A stretch of DNA of 64,000 nucleotides from Steroidobacter denitrificans (GCF_001579945.1 NZ_CP011971.1:1142001-1206000); one strand, 5' to 3'. Numbered from the stretch's first letter, positions 1 through 9,008 are shown. Notes: generated from the letters alone by a model not told the origin. Program-made: numbers and translations.

Positions 1-512
1 CTGCCGATGCGCCGGCCCTTCCAGGCCGAGCCGATCGCATGCGCGGCATCCTCGATGATGCGCAGCCCGTGCTGCCGTCCCAGACGGTAGAGCCGGTCCT
101 GGTCGATCGGCAGGCCGGAAAAATGCACTGGAAGGATTGCGCGGGTTCGTGGCGTGATGGCGGCTTCCACGGCGTCCAGATCCAGATTGCGGCTGTCCAG
201 GTCGACGTCGACGAAGACTGGTCGCGCGCCTCGTCGTAGGATGACGTTCGAGGTAGCACACCAGCTCATAGGCGTGGTGATGACCTCATCGCCTGGTCCG
301 ATGTCCGCAACGGCTAAGGCGATTTCCAGCGCGGCAGTACCGGACGTGACCGCCCGTACGGATCGACCGCCAAGATACGCAGAGAGGGCGGCTTCGAATT
401 CAAGAACTTTTGACCCGCTGGCGAGCCAACCGGAGCGCAGCACTTCGGCCACGGCATCCATGGTTGTTGCATCGATGCTCGGGCGGGTGAAGGGTAGGAA
501 GTCCTGAGGCAT
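1..512 (-). CDS. arnB: ArnB-like UDP-4-keto-pentose aminotransferase, C-terminus outside window
   Basis: DegT/DnrJ/EryC1/StrS-family PLP aminotransferase. In the L-Ara4N pathway ArnB transfers an amino group from glutamate to UDP-4-keto-pentose in the cytoplasm, giving UDP-L-Ara4N. About 170 residues are visible, from MPQDFLPFTRPSID, through the sugar-aminotransferase stretches AVTSGTAALEIAL, GDEVITTPMSW and ITPRTRAILPVHFSG, to IIEDAAHAIGSAWKGRRIG. These align almost without gaps with the first half of enterobacterial ArnB as I remember it. The ATG at 512-510 is the first in frame and lies 29 bases after the arnE-like stop. The PLP lysine lies beyond position 1, so activity cannot be judged. 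The family also contains aminotransferases for other sugars; the arnA/arnT/arnE neighbours favour ArnB. Confidence 0.85.
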   Translation of the reverse strand, partial: MPQDFLPFTRPSIDATTMDAVAEVLRSGWLASGSKVLEFEAALSAYLGGRSVRAVTSGTAALEIALAVADIGPGDEVITTPMSWCATSNVILRRGARPVFVDVDLDSRNLDLDAVEAAITPRTRAILPVHFSGLPIDQDRLYRLGRQHGLRIIEDAAHAIGSAWKGRRIG

Positions 513-541
513 GGTCGCTGCTGCTCTCCTGGATGATTCTG

Positions 542-913
542 TTAAGTTCTGACGACGATCCATACGCCCAACACAATGACCAGAATGCCGGCGAAACGCT
601 GTAGTGGCACCATCTCTCCCAACAGGGGCCACGCCAATGCAGCGGTGAGCACATACCCCAGCGACAGGATGGGATAGGCCTGGCTCACGGGTACCCGGGA
701 CAGGCCAATGACCCAGACCAGAACGGACAGCCCGTAGGCGCACAGCGCCAGCCAGAAGCAGGGTGCCTGCGTGAGGCTCGTCGTAGCTACCGACCAGGAA
801 GCGCCGGTTGTGCCAATGGGACCGGTGACCCGTGTCGCCGTCTTCAACGACATCTGCGCTCCGGTGTTCAGTACGACGCCTGAAAACAGCCAGACGAAGT
901 CCGTGAGTTTCAT
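542..913 (-). CDS. arnE: ArnE-like small flippase subunit (EamA/SMR fold)
   Basis: Inner-membrane protein of 123 residues with about four hydrophobic segments, close to the roughly 110 residues of ArnE. In the L-Ara4N pathway ArnE/ArnF flip undecaprenyl-phosphate-Ara4N to the periplasmic face for ArnT. The stretch SRVPVSQAYPILSLGYVL followed by WPLLGE is typical of EamA/SMR half-transporters. The ATG at 913 overlaps the arnT stop by four bases (ATGA), implying translational coupling. Function is assigned mainly from this position inside an arn cluster. A separate ArnF partner is not visible, so it may act as a homodimer or pair with a protein encoded beyond the window edge. Confidence 0.72.
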   Translation of the reverse strand: MKLTDFVWLFSGVVLNTGAQMSLKTATRVTGPIGTTGASWSVATTSLTQAPCFWLALCAYGLSVLVWVIGLSRVPVSQAYPILSLGYVLTAALAWPLLGEMVPLQRFAGILVIVLGVWIVVRT

Positions 914-2553
914 TGACGTGCCACCGCAATGCTGCGGCCATCGCTGCCCAGAACGCGGGCGGGCATGCCTGCAGCTTTGAACTCGTCGAACAGGCGAGGA
1001 TGGATGAAGGCGATGGCGTCGTGTGAATCGCGCCACTGTTGCAGGAAGTCCTGGATGCCTGGTCTTGGCAGATCGCCGATCTGTTGCAGGCCGAACTCCA
1101 GCTCGCCGGTATAGCCATAAAGTTGCAGGGTACGTTGCAGATAGAAGGGTAGCGTATGGCGGAATTGCCCGACCGAATAGAGTTGGGTCTGCGCACTGAG
1201 GTGTTCTGCGACGAGGTCCGCCAGTGATCGCCCTGATCGCTGCGGGGGTAGTTGCGCATAGGCTGCGATGAGACAGGGATATACAGCCGCCGCTGTCAGC
1301 GCCGCCAGCTTCCAGCCTGTTGGCTCATCGGCAGCGGGTTTCCGGTATCGAGACGCAAGCCATCCGGCCAGCGCGATCACCATCGCGAGCGTGACCCATA
1401 GCGCCAGCGCCCGCGGCAGCTCGGGCTGCCGGTACCAGCAGGACGTCGCCAGACCGATTCCCATTACCGCCACGATGACCAATAGCGTCAATTGCGCGCG
1501 TGTCGTCGTGAGCCGATCTGCGGCGACCGGTCGTGCCAGGAGCACCGCTAAAACCGGCATCATCGGCAGGATATAAGGCGCGAGTTTGGATCGCGAAGCG
1601 GAGAAAAAGACCAGCACCACCGTACACCACAGAACGAGGAACAAGTTTGCATCGAATGCGTCGGTCGGCTGCTTACGCCGCTGCCATGCACCGATCCAGC
1701 GCGGCACGCTCAGTGCTACAGGAAGCAATGCGATGCACACCAGCGCCGGGAAGAACCACAGAGGCTGCGTCCGCTGATGGACGGTAGTGAGGAATCGCGC
1801 GAAATGTTCATGGAGAAAGAAAAAGCTCGCGAATTCCGGATTGCGGTACTGGACCAGCGCGAACCACGGCAGGCAGATGAGCGCGAAGAGAGCGAAGCCT
1901 GTGCCCAGGTGCAGTCGCTTGAGCGGCGACAGGTCGCGCTTGAATAGCATGTACAGTCCGAGTGTCGCTCCCGGCAGTACCAGAGCCGCGATGCCCTTGC
2001 TGAGCACGGCGAGCGCGAGCATAGCCCAGCACAGCAGCATCCAGTGATGGCGCCGGCGTCGGCCTTCTGGCAGGTGTTCAGTGTGCCGCTGCGCCAGCAG
2101 GTAGGCAAATACCGCGCCGACCAGGAAAAACGAGAACCCCTGATCCAGCAGATTGATCTGTCCGATCAGACCGAAGAAAGGACTCACGGCCAGTATTCCC
2201 GTACCCGACCAGGCGACGGCGGTGGATTCCCCGCTGGATCGCAAGAACCCGTACACCAAGGGCAGGCATAGAAAACTCGTCAGCATCGCCCATAGCCGGG
2301 AGGAGATCTCGTTAACGCCGAAAAGTCGGTATGACGCCGCCGTCATCCAATACTGCAGCGGCGGTTTCTCAAAATACTTCACACCATTCAGGTGCGGTGT
2401 CACCCAATCACCGCTGTCGAGCATCTCTCGCGGGATTTCCGCGTATCGGCCCTCATCGGGATCCATGAGCGATCTCGACGGCAGAGCGGCCAGCCACAGC
2501 AGGCTCAGTACTCCCCACACGCTCCACTGTCGGAGCTGTAGCAGGTCCATCAT
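910..2553 (-). CDS. arnT: ArnT-like lipid A aminoarabinose transferase (GT83)
   Basis: Polytopic inner-membrane glycosyltransferase of 547 residues. ArnT moves L-Ara4N from undecaprenyl phosphate to lipid A phosphates at the periplasmic face, lowering negative charge and conferring polymyxin resistance. The first periplasmic loop has DPDEGRYAEIP (Asp31 and Asp33-Glu34) and then KYFEKPPLQYWM (about 60-70), the hallmark acidic and KPP motifs of the family. About a dozen hydrophobic segments follow, with a soluble C-terminal region after about residue 430. Start: ATG at 2553 (an ATGATG pair) overlapping the stop of the upstream arnA-type gene. A more distant upstream in-frame ATG at 2583 would lie inside that gene. 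The true acceptor and donor sugar could differ; the cluster supports Ara4N. Confidence 0.85.
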   Translation of the reverse strand: MMDLLQLRQWSVWGVLSLLWLAALPSRSLMDPDEGRYAEIPREMLDSGDWVTPHLNGVKYFEKPPLQYWMTAASYRLFGVNEISSRLWAMLTSFLCLPLVYGFLRSSGESTAVAWSGTGILAVSPFFGLIGQINLLDQGFSFFLVGAVFAYLLAQRHTEHLPEGRRRRHHWMLLCWAMLALAVLSKGIAALVLPGATLGLYMLFKRDLSPLKRLHLGTGFALFALICLPWFALVQYRNPEFASFFFLHEHFARFLTTVHQRTQPLWFFPALVCIALLPVALSVPRWIGAWQRRKQPTDAFDANLFLVLWCTVVLVFFSASRSKLAPYILPMMPVLAVLLARPVAADRLTTTRAQLTLLVIVAVMGIGLATSCWYRQPELPRALALWVTLAMVIALAGWLASRYRKPAADEPTGWKLAALTAAAVYPCLIAAYAQLPPQRSGRSLADLVAEHLSAQTQLYSVGQFRHTLPFYLQRTLQLYGYTGELEFGLQQIGDLPRPGIQDFLQQWRDSHDAIAFIHPRLFDEFKAAGMPARVLGSDGRSIAVARQ

Positions 2554-3614
2554 GCGATATTCTTCAGCTCGACGGCCGAACATCGGTATCGAGACTCGCT
2601 GCGCACGTAGTATTCGATGGTCTTTCGTATCGCCGCTTGTAGATCGGCCGTCGGTGCCCAGCCCAATCTTTCAACGGTCTTTCTGATTGAAGGCACACGG
2701 GTTTGAATGTCCTGGTAGTACTGTCCGTAGTAGTCTGCAGAGGGCACTGACGTGATGGAGGTTGTCCTGGCGCGCTCACTCCACTGGGGAAACTCCTGCG
2801 CCGTCTCGACCATCAGGTGCGCGAGGTCCTTCACGGACATGCAGTTGGCTGGATTGCCGATATTGAAAATCTCCCGAGAGGCCACGCCATTCTTGTTGTC
2901 GATAATCCGCAGAAGACACTCCACCGCGTCATCGATGTAGGTGAAGGAACGTTTCTGCTCGCCGCCGTCCACGAGACGTATCGGATGGCGATGCATAATG
3001 TTCGACAGGAACTGGGTAAAGACGCGTGAACTACCCTCCTTGGCTTCATAGATATCGTCAAGATTAGGGCCGATGAAATTGAAGGGGCGAAACAGGGTGT
3101 AGTCGAACTGATCCCGTACGCCATAGGCGTAGATCACTCGATCCAGAAGTTGCTTCGAGGCTGCATAGATCCAGCGCTGTTTGTTCACTGGGCCGTAGAC
3201 CAAGGCACTGCTCTCCTCATCCAGTTCCGCATCCGGCGACATACCGTAGATCTCGGAGGTCGAGGGGAAAATCAAGCGCTTGCGATAATTCACGCAGTCA
3301 CGAATGACTTCGAGATTGGCCTCGAAGTCCAGCTCGAACACTCTTAACGGATCCTTTACGTACTGTGCGGGATTGGCGATCGCTACCAGAGGCAGGATCG
3401 CATCCGCTTTCTTGATGTGATATTTGACCCATTCCCGGTTGATCGTAATGTCGCCCTCGATGAATTTGAAACGGGGGTTGGAAGTCAATTCTCCGAGCTT
3501 ATGGTCGGAAAGATCGATCCCGAAAACCTCCCAGTCCCGCTCGCGAAGGATCGCTGCGGTAAGAGCACTGCCGATGAAACCATTTGCACCGAGGATCAAA
3601 ACACGATAGGACAC
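2550..3614 (-). CDS. arnA: UDP-glucuronate C4-dehydrogenase/decarboxylase (ArnA dehydrogenase half, stand-alone)
   Basis: Extended short-chain dehydrogenase of 354 residues that oxidatively decarboxylates UDP-GlcA to UDP-4-keto-pentose with NAD. It aligns over its whole length with the C-terminal half of E. coli ArnA: Rossmann GANGFIG (9-15), FPSTSEIYGM with Glu121, YAASK with Tyr150 and Lys154, FRPFNFIGP, DGGEQKRSFTYIDD and QDIQTRVPSIR with Arg306 in the region of the ArnA catalytic arginine. The formyltransferase half of ArnA is absent, so the product is a split form. Start: the GTG at 3614 is preceded by an AAGGAAG ribosome site; an ATG at 3653 would add 13 poorly conserved residues. It is the first gene of the cluster and overlaps arnT. 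Confidence 0.88.
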   Translation of the reverse strand: MSYRVLILGANGFIGSALTAAILRERDWEVFGIDLSDHKLGELTSNPRFKFIEGDITINREWVKYHIKKADAILPLVAIANPAQYVKDPLRVFELDFEANLEVIRDCVNYRKRLIFPSTSEIYGMSPDAELDEESSALVYGPVNKQRWIYAASKQLLDRVIYAYGVRDQFDYTLFRPFNFIGPNLDDIYEAKEGSSRVFTQFLSNIMHRHPIRLVDGGEQKRSFTYIDDAVECLLRIIDNKNGVASREIFNIGNPANCMSVKDLAHLMVETAQEFPQWSERARTTSITSVPSADYYGQYYQDIQTRVPSIRKTVERLGWAPTADLQAAIRKTIEYYVRSESRYRCSAVELKNIA

Positions 3615-4005
3615 TACATCTTCCTTCAACGACGTTAATGTCGAACGACACAATGCCCCGGTAAAACCAGATGCGTGGGTTAGACGCGCGCATAACGAAG
3701 AATCAATCGTGATATCAGGATTTGTCCGTCATTCGGCAAGAATGTCCGGCGGCGCGACATGCTAGAGCGCCTTCAAAGTGTCAGTAATCGGTCGTGACTC
3801 GATCGTCGATTCCACAGTGAGTGACCGCTATTGAGGCCGCGCCGCAGGCCCAATCTTTAAAGTATCCGGCGATAGCTTCCTCTTGAGAACTCCCGGCGTC
3901 ATCGACGATCGCCTGTATCGGCCGGCTGGAATCCTCCGTGCCAGGTTGCGATTGGTTTTGCCAGGATGGCACGTCTAACTGTATTTAGGCATTTAGGGAC
4001 CGCCG
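3615..4005. other. Divergent intergenic region between the two envelope-sugar operons
   Basis: About 390 bases separating the leftward arn genes from the rightward GT83 operon, so it must hold promoters for both. I see no clear -35/-10 pair. A 63-codon GTG-started frame on the minus strand (3781-3972) has no recognisable protein features and no good ribosome site; I do not call it a gene. Confidence 0.5.
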
Positions 4006-5766
4006 TTGAAGACAGTCTCCTGGATCGACGCGCTTTACCGTGCAGGTAGCAATACCGAACGTGACGTGCAACTGGACTATCTATGGCTGGCTGGTTTCAT
4101 CCTGCTTCTGGTAGCCACCGGCATCGGCCTGAGGGATCCCTGGCCCGCAGACGAACCGCGTTTCGCGCTCGTTGCCCGGGACATGGTAGCCTCCGGCGAG
4201 TGGCTGCTGCCGCGGATCGGTGGCGAGCTATACGCCGACAAACCCCCGCTGTTTTTCTGGTTGATAGCGCTGGGGATGGAAGCTACCGGTTCACTACGCA
4301 TTGCCTTTCTGCTGCCTTCGCTGCTGTCTGCGCTCGGTTGTGTACTGCTCATCTATGACCTGGGTCGCCGGTTGTGGAATCGCGAGACCGGACTGGCCGC
4401 CGGCATGGCCCTGCTTTTCACCGTACAGTTCGTCTGGCAGGCGCGGCAGGCGCAGATCGATGCGACGCTGTGTTTTTTCACGACGTTGAGTCTTTATGGC
4501 CTGCTGCGCCATCTTCTGCAAGGTCCCGCCTGGCATTGGTATGGGATCGGCTGGGCCGCTGCGGGGCTGGGAGTGATCACCAAGGGCGTCGGCTTTCTGC
4601 CGCTTCTGGTCTTGATTCCCTATGCCATGCTGCGCTCGCCCGCATGGATGCCGCGTTTTCGAGGGCCGCCCTCGGTACGCTGGCTGATCGGACCGCCAGC
4701 GTTGTTGCTGGCGGCTGGCGTTTGGCTCGTACCCATGCTGCTCACCGCCTACACCGATCCTGCCGTCGCAGCCTATCGCGACGAAATCCTGTTCCAGCAG
4801 ACATTGACCCGCTACGCGAACGCCTGGCATCACCACAAGCCGTTCTGGTACTTCCTCGTCGATGTCATCCCGGCGCTGTGGCTGCCGCTTACGGTGTTCC
4901 TGCCCTGGCTGGCACCTCGATGGCGCAATGCGTGGCGTGAGTGCGATCTAAGAGTGGCTCTGCCGCTGTGCTGGATCTCGATGGTCGTGCTCTTTTTCAG
5001 CTTCAGTTCCGGCAAGCGCGGTGTCTATGTACTGCCGGCGGTGCCCGCCATGGCATTGGTGTGTGCGCCCTATCTTGTGCAGTTGCTTACCAAAAAAATT
5101 GTCCAACGAATATTGTGGGCGATTGCCGCGGCAGGCGCGATCAGTATGATTTTCGGTTTCGCAGTTGCAGCTTTCTTGATTCCTCATGGCAAGCGTATGG
5201 ACGTCCTGTCGACGTATGGAATCGACCCAGTCGGACCTCTAATACTCATCGCACTGTTGACGGCGTTGCTGTGCGCATGGGCCGGTCCCCGCAGAGGAGC
5301 ACTAGCCTTTTGCGGGATGTTAATCGTGATATTGTTGACCGTCAGTTTCTGGATCAATCCATCCATGAACGCTGCTCGTTCCGGTGTGGATTTCGTTAAT
5401 AGAATTGAGCAACTAGCACATGAGAACGCCGAACTCGGCTTCGTCGCCTTCAAGGAACAATATCTTCTCAACATACGCCGTCCGATCGTGCACTTCGGCC
5501 ATGCTCGATGGCGTGAAGCCGATCAAGAAATGGCGGATGCGGCGCGTTGGCTTAACGGCGATAAAATGCGCCAACTCGTTGTGAGCGAGGAAGTACGCCT
5601 GCGTTGTTTCGAGGATGCACAGGCGATTTCATTGGGTGTGGCCAATCGTACGCATTGGTACCTGGTGAGCGGGACTGCTGACCCGCAATGCGCTGCGCGC
5701 GGGCAACCGAACGTGGCTCGATACTATATTCCGCCGGTCCAAGCATCTTATACCGCCATCCTATGA
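4006..5766 (+). CDS. ArnT-like membrane glycosyltransferase (GT83/PMT family)
   Basis: Second GT83-type integral-membrane transferase in the window, 586 residues. Such enzymes use a polyprenyl-phosphate sugar to decorate lipid A or another envelope acceptor from the periplasmic side. The first loop has LRDPWPADEPRFALVARDM (Asp44, Asp49-Glu50) and ADKPPLFFW (78-85), the same acidic and KPP motifs as ArnT. About twelve membrane segments are visible, with a C-terminal soluble part of roughly 140 residues. Start: a TTG at 4006 preceded by AGGGAC; no ATG lies near the N-terminus in this frame. It overlaps the next gene by four bases. The downstream GT2 probably makes its polyprenyl-phosphate donor. 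The sugar and acceptor cannot be read from sequence. Confidence 0.82.
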   Translation: MKTVSWIDALYRAGSNTERDVQLDYLWLAGFILLLVATGIGLRDPWPADEPRFALVARDMVASGEWLLPRIGGELYADKPPLFFWLIALGMEATGSLRIAFLLPSLLSALGCVLLIYDLGRRLWNRETGLAAGMALLFTVQFVWQARQAQIDATLCFFTTLSLYGLLRHLLQGPAWHWYGIGWAAAGLGVITKGVGFLPLLVLIPYAMLRSPAWMPRFRGPPSVRWLIGPPALLLAAGVWLVPMLLTAYTDPAVAAYRDEILFQQTLTRYANAWHHHKPFWYFLVDVIPALWLPLTVFLPWLAPRWRNAWRECDLRVALPLCWISMVVLFFSFSSGKRGVYVLPAVPAMALVCAPYLVQLLTKKIVQRILWAIAAAGAISMIFGFAVAAFLIPHGKRMDVLSTYGIDPVGPLILIALLTALLCAWAGPRRGALAFCGMLIVILLTVSFWINPSMNAARSGVDFVNRIEQLAHENAELGFVAFKEQYLLNIRRPIVHFGHARWREADQEMADAARWLNGDKMRQLVVSEEVRLRCFEDAQAISLGVANRTHWYLVSGTADPQCAARGQPNVARYYIPPVQASYTAIL

Positions 5767-6485
5767 ACGTCGCTTTATCTGTCGTCATTCCTGTTTTCAA
5801 TGAAGCGGAGAATATTCGTCCGCTTCTCGCCGAGATCGTTGCCGCACTCGAAACGGTTTGGCATTTCGAAATTGTGTGTGTAGATGATCATTCTCAGGAT
5901 GGCACTCTGGAGGTATTGCGCGCCGCACAGGCCGAACTTGGTTTGTTGCGCATCCTGCATCATGCAGCTCGGGCGGGACAGAGTGCAGCCATACGCAACG
6001 GGGTTAAGGCGGCACACGGCGCATGGATTGCAACACTTGACGGAGACGGCCAGAACGATCCTGTAGATATCCCCAAATTACTGAAAATCCGCGATGCCGC
6101 CGATCCAGCGATCAAACTGTTTGCGGGCTGGCGCATCGACCGGCAGGACGGTACCAGCAAGCGCTGGGGATCGCGCTGGGCCAACCGCATTCGCACCGGC
6201 ATCCTGCACGACGATACTCCGGATACCGGCTGCGGGATCAAACTGTTCGAACGAGACGCCTTTCTAGATCTGCCGTATTTTGATCATATGCATCGCTATT
6301 TGCCTGCTTTGATGCAGCGAGCGGGCTGGAAAACCATCAGTGTTCCCGTCAGCCATCGGCGCCGCATTGCGGGCGAGTCCAAATACAACAACATCACGCG
6401 CGCCGTAGCCGGCATCAGCGATCTGCGCGGTGTGGCCTGGCTCATCCGGCGCAGCAATCCGGTAGACGTAAGGGAAATTCCGTAA
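5763..6485 (+). CDS. Family 2 glycosyltransferase, dolichol/polyprenyl-phosphate sugar synthase type
   Basis: GT-A fold transferase of 240 residues, predicted to load a sugar from a nucleotide donor onto undecaprenyl phosphate at the cytoplasmic face. Landmarks: VVIPVFNEAENI (7-18), VCVDDHSQDGT (38-48) and the metal-binding LDGDGQNDP (92-100). It resembles DPM1 and the catalytic part of ArnC but lacks the two C-terminal membrane helices of ArnC, so it is a soluble or peripheral form. The ATG at 5763 overlaps the preceding stop (ATGA), implying coupling. The pairing GT83 + GT2 + LAB_N points to one lipid-linked sugar pathway. Whether it could also substitute for the missing arnC is conjecture. 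Confidence 0.83.
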   Translation: MNVALSVVIPVFNEAENIRPLLAEIVAALETVWHFEIVCVDDHSQDGTLEVLRAAQAELGLLRILHHAARAGQSAAIRNGVKAAHGAWIATLDGDGQNDPVDIPKLLKIRDAADPAIKLFAGWRIDRQDGTSKRWGSRWANRIRTGILHDDTPDTGCGIKLFERDAFLDLPYFDHMHRYLPALMQRAGWKTISVPVSHRRRIAGESKYNNITRAVAGISDLRGVAWLIRRSNPVDVREIP

Positions 6486-6490
6486 CCCCC

Positions 6491-6805
6491 ATGGGCACGA
6501 TGAATCAAGAAATCATCTGGTTCAGCTGGACCGGCATATATGTCACGCCATGGAAACTCATTGGTCTGACGGGCGCCTCGATGTTTGGAGGGCGTTGGTT
6601 GGTGCAGTTTCTTGCTTCCCGACGGGCACGTAGGCCGGTGATTCCACGGGCGTTTTGGTATATGAGCCTGGCTGGTAGTCTGATGACGCTGAGCTATTTT
6701 TGCCTTTCTGATAAGCAGGATGCGGTAGGCATCTTGCAGAACCTGTTTCCCGCGTTCACGGCTGCTTACAACTTATATCTGGATATTCGTAGTCGCAGCG
6801 GTTAA
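6491..6805 (+). CDS. LAB_N domain small membrane protein
   Basis: Protein of 104 residues matching the lipid-A-disaccharide synthase N-terminal domain family (LAB_N). Conserved features are WKLIGLTGASMFGGRWLVQF, the basic SRRARR, then PRAFWYMSLAGSLMTLSYF and NLFPAFTAAYNLYLDI, giving three likely membrane segments. It starts six bases after the GT2 stop (ATG 6491; ATG 6500 is an alternative). Genes of this family commonly sit beside GT2 and GT83 genes. Their biochemical role is not established; a transport or accessory role for the lipid-linked sugar is inferred from context only. Confidence 0.8.
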   Translation: MGTMNQEIIWFSWTGIYVTPWKLIGLTGASMFGGRWLVQFLASRRARRPVIPRAFWYMSLAGSLMTLSYFCLSDKQDAVGILQNLFPAFTAAYNLYLDIRSRSG

Positions 6806-7353
6806 CGGTCCGGCAATTGATTCCGGCTGCCACGAGGTCTAATCGGGTATGGCGAGGCAATAGTGGTCCAGCGTCGCATCATGCATGCAATCGACTTCGC
6901 ACCGATATAAATCAATCCCAATAAAAGCTGAGAATGGCCTTTTCCTCATGCAACGACAGATCCGAAGTTGAGTTTCCATCCGAAATGTATGCAGATGCGC
7001 ATTATGGGATCGATGTCGATACCTCCTGATGTACTCTGACTGGATTTGGTCATGCGAGTATAGATCTTGCTCAGTATCTACAGGAATCATTCTCTGTCTT
7101 AGATCATCAGTGATGATTGCTCTAGGACGGTTAGCTAGCGTTCTGCATATGAATGTTGTCGTCTATGTTAATGCCAGCGATTGATTCTCAGGCATAGATA
7201 CGTCTAACAGTGGCGACATTGATGAGCTCGTACACCTCTTTTGCTGATAGCAAGTATCAGTATTGGAGGTAGTAAAAGGCCAATATACCAGAAAAATTCT
7301 GGAAAATCCGACACTTAGGATGTACACGAGATGCCGTAGGCGTATCGTTCACC
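6806..7353. other. AT-rich intergenic region upstream of the ECF sigma operon
   Basis: About 550 bases, visibly richer in A/T than the flanking genes. Two small perfect inverted repeats lie near the sigma gene: CTGATA/TATCAG at 7244-7260 and CCAGAA/TTCTGG at 7288-7302. The second is followed by GGAAAATCC and a GTAC further on, which could be part of an ECF-type autoregulated promoter; this is a guess. The longest frame (83 codons, minus strand, 6839-7090) shows no family features and I do not call it. Confidence 0.5.
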
Positions 7354-7977
7354 ATGACTCTGAACATCACTGACCGGGAACTGGTGTCCGCCATGCTGGC
7401 AGGCCATGAGGCGGCCTTCCAGAGTTTTTTTGATACCTATTTTCCGCGCATCTATCGTTTCGCCGTGCCAAGGCTCGGCGGAGATGCGGAAGCCGGCAAG
7501 GAGGTTGTGCAGAGTACTTTGGTCAACGCCATGCGCAATCTGGCCGGCTATCGCGGCGAAGCGGCCCTGTTTAGCTGGCTATGCCAGATTTGCCGACGGC
7601 AGATCGTGGATTACGTTCGCGTCAACAGGCGGCATGCACAGATCCTTGTGGCCTTCGATGACAGCCCGGAGTTGCGAGCGGCACTTGAATCCATCGAGGC
7701 GCCGGACGAGGATGGCCCGGCGCAACATTACGACCGGCAGCAGACACGCAAGATCGTGCAGTCGGTATTGGATCGGCTGCCCTTACGGTATGGTGACATT
7801 CTCGAATGGAAATATATCGAGGGCCATAGCGTTGAGGAAATCGGTACTCGGCTTGGGGTGACCCACACGGCCGCGCAATCGCTCCTGGCGCGAGCCAGGG
7901 TGGCTTTTCGCGAAGCCGTGGAAACGGTGTTCGGTCGAACTGCTGATGAAGTCCTGGCGGATATGCAGGGTAGATGA
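7354..7977 (+). CDS. ECF-type RNA polymerase sigma factor
   Basis: Sigma-70 family protein of 207 residues with only regions 2 and 4. Region 2 (about 20-95) includes FFDTYFPRIYRFAVPR and GEAALFSWLCQICRRQIVDY. Region 4 (about 135-190) includes LPLRYGDILEWKYIEGHS and a helix-turn-helix, VEEIGTRLGVTHTAAQSLL. It should direct RNA polymerase to its own promoter and that of the downstream receptor. Its stop overlaps the FecR-like start (ATGA at 7974), so the sigma and its regulator are translationally coupled. This is the usual layout for cell-surface signalling or FecR-controlled nutrient uptake. The ligand cannot be inferred from the sequence. Confidence 0.9.
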   Translation: MTLNITDRELVSAMLAGHEAAFQSFFDTYFPRIYRFAVPRLGGDAEAGKEVVQSTLVNAMRNLAGYRGEAALFSWLCQICRRQIVDYVRVNRRHAQILVAFDDSPELRAALESIEAPDEDGPAQHYDRQQTRKIVQSVLDRLPLRYGDILEWKYIEGHSVEEIGTRLGVTHTAAQSLLARARVAFREAVETVFGRTADEVLADMQGR

Positions 7978-9008
7978 CCATGAAGCATCGAGAGCCGCAT
8001 CTTCGGGGGGAGGATGAGAGTATCGAAGACCTGCTGCATCAGGTTGGAGCGCGCGAGGAGCCGTCCGAGGCGGTGGCGCGCGAGGTCTACACAGCTGTAC
8101 ATGCCACCTGGCAGTTGGTCGTTGCCGAGCGCACTCGCCGCCACCGCGTGACATGGAGTGTTGCAGCCAGCGTGGCCGCCGTGGTAGCGATCGCCGGTAC
8201 CCTCATGTTGAAGATATCGTCGACTCTGCCGCCGTCGGAGCCGGTGGCCGTGGCGTCGATCGTGCGGATTGAAGGATCTCTGGAAGTATCGCGCACGCCT
8301 GGTGTAAACAAGACAATTGATACCACCGGATCCGTTATCACGGTTGGAGACACAATAATCACCACTGCAAATGCTCGCGCTGCCCTGGATTTCGGGACCG
8401 GTTTGTCGGTGCGGCTCGACCACGATACGGATGTCGAGATGGCGGCCGAAGATCGATTGCGACTGCATGCGGGTGCCCTGTATATCGATGCGAATCCGAC
8501 TCACAGCAATCCGTTGATCGTGGAGACTTCGACGGCGTCCATCCGGCACGTCGGGACTCAATATCTGGCGCGTATACAGGACGGTGGCATCGACGTCAGC
8601 GTGCGGGAGGGCCGTGTGCTCATTGCCGACAATGGAACGATTCACACGGGCCTGCCGGGTGAGAAAGTCTCAGTCAGCGCCAACGGGGAGATCGCCCGTA
8701 CAGCCCTGCCGCTGCAGCATCTGGATTGGCAATGGACCAGCGAGATTGCTCCGCCCTTCGATATTGACGGAAAGATGCTGGCGTCATTCCTTGAGTGGGC
8801 GGCTCGGGAAACCGGTCGCAGGCTGGTCTACGCTTCCGCGGCAGCGCGCGCGGCAGCGGCACAGGTGGAATTGCGTGGTTCGATCGCCAATCTTGATATC
8901 GATACAGCCCTGGAGGTCGTTCTGTCGAGCACGCAGTTACGCCGTTATCCAACATCGAATGAAGTCATCGGCATCACCTTTAACGCTACTACTGCTGCAC
9001 CGGACTAA
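7974..9008 (+). CDS. FecR-type sigma regulator with C-terminal STN-like domain
   Basis: Single-pass inner-membrane protein of 344 residues. A cytoplasmic N-terminus of about 60 residues, the likely sigma-binding part, precedes a membrane helix (TWSVAASVAAVVAIAGTLML, about 60-80). The periplasmic FecR domain follows, with VASIVRIEGSLEVSR, VGDTIITTANARAALDF and HVGTQYLARIQDGGIDVSVR. Residues about 258-330 (IDGKMLASFLEWAARETG, then VELRGSIANLDIDTALEVVL) look like an STN/secretin short domain, as at the N-terminus of TonB receptors. So both this protein and the receptor carry an STN-type module. ATG 7974 overlaps the sigma stop; ATG 7980 is an alternative. It probably senses the receptor state and controls the sigma factor. 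Confidence 0.85.
   Translation: MTMKHREPHLRGEDESIEDLLHQVGAREEPSEAVAREVYTAVHATWQLVVAERTRRHRVTWSVAASVAAVVAIAGTLMLKISSTLPPSEPVAVASIVRIEGSLEVSRTPGVNKTIDTTGSVITVGDTIITTANARAALDFGTGLSVRLDHDTDVEMAAEDRLRLHAGALYIDANPTHSNPLIVETSTASIRHVGTQYLARIQDGGIDVSVREGRVLIADNGTIHTGLPGEKVSVSANGEIARTALPLQHLDWQWTSEIAPPFDIDGKMLASFLEWAARETGRRLVYASAAARAAAAQVELRGSIANLDIDTALEVVLSSTQLRRYPTSNEVIGITFNATTAAPD

Noticed and set aside
3997-4008. The 12-mer GGACCGCCGTTG before the GT83 start is also found before both tuf start codons
   Set aside because: Tempting as a shared leader element, but the match ends at both sides within a few bases and covers only a ribosome-site region; most likely chance.
6839-7090. 83-codon minus-strand frame in the AT-rich gap
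   Set aside because: No ribosome site, no family features, and the composition looks non-coding.
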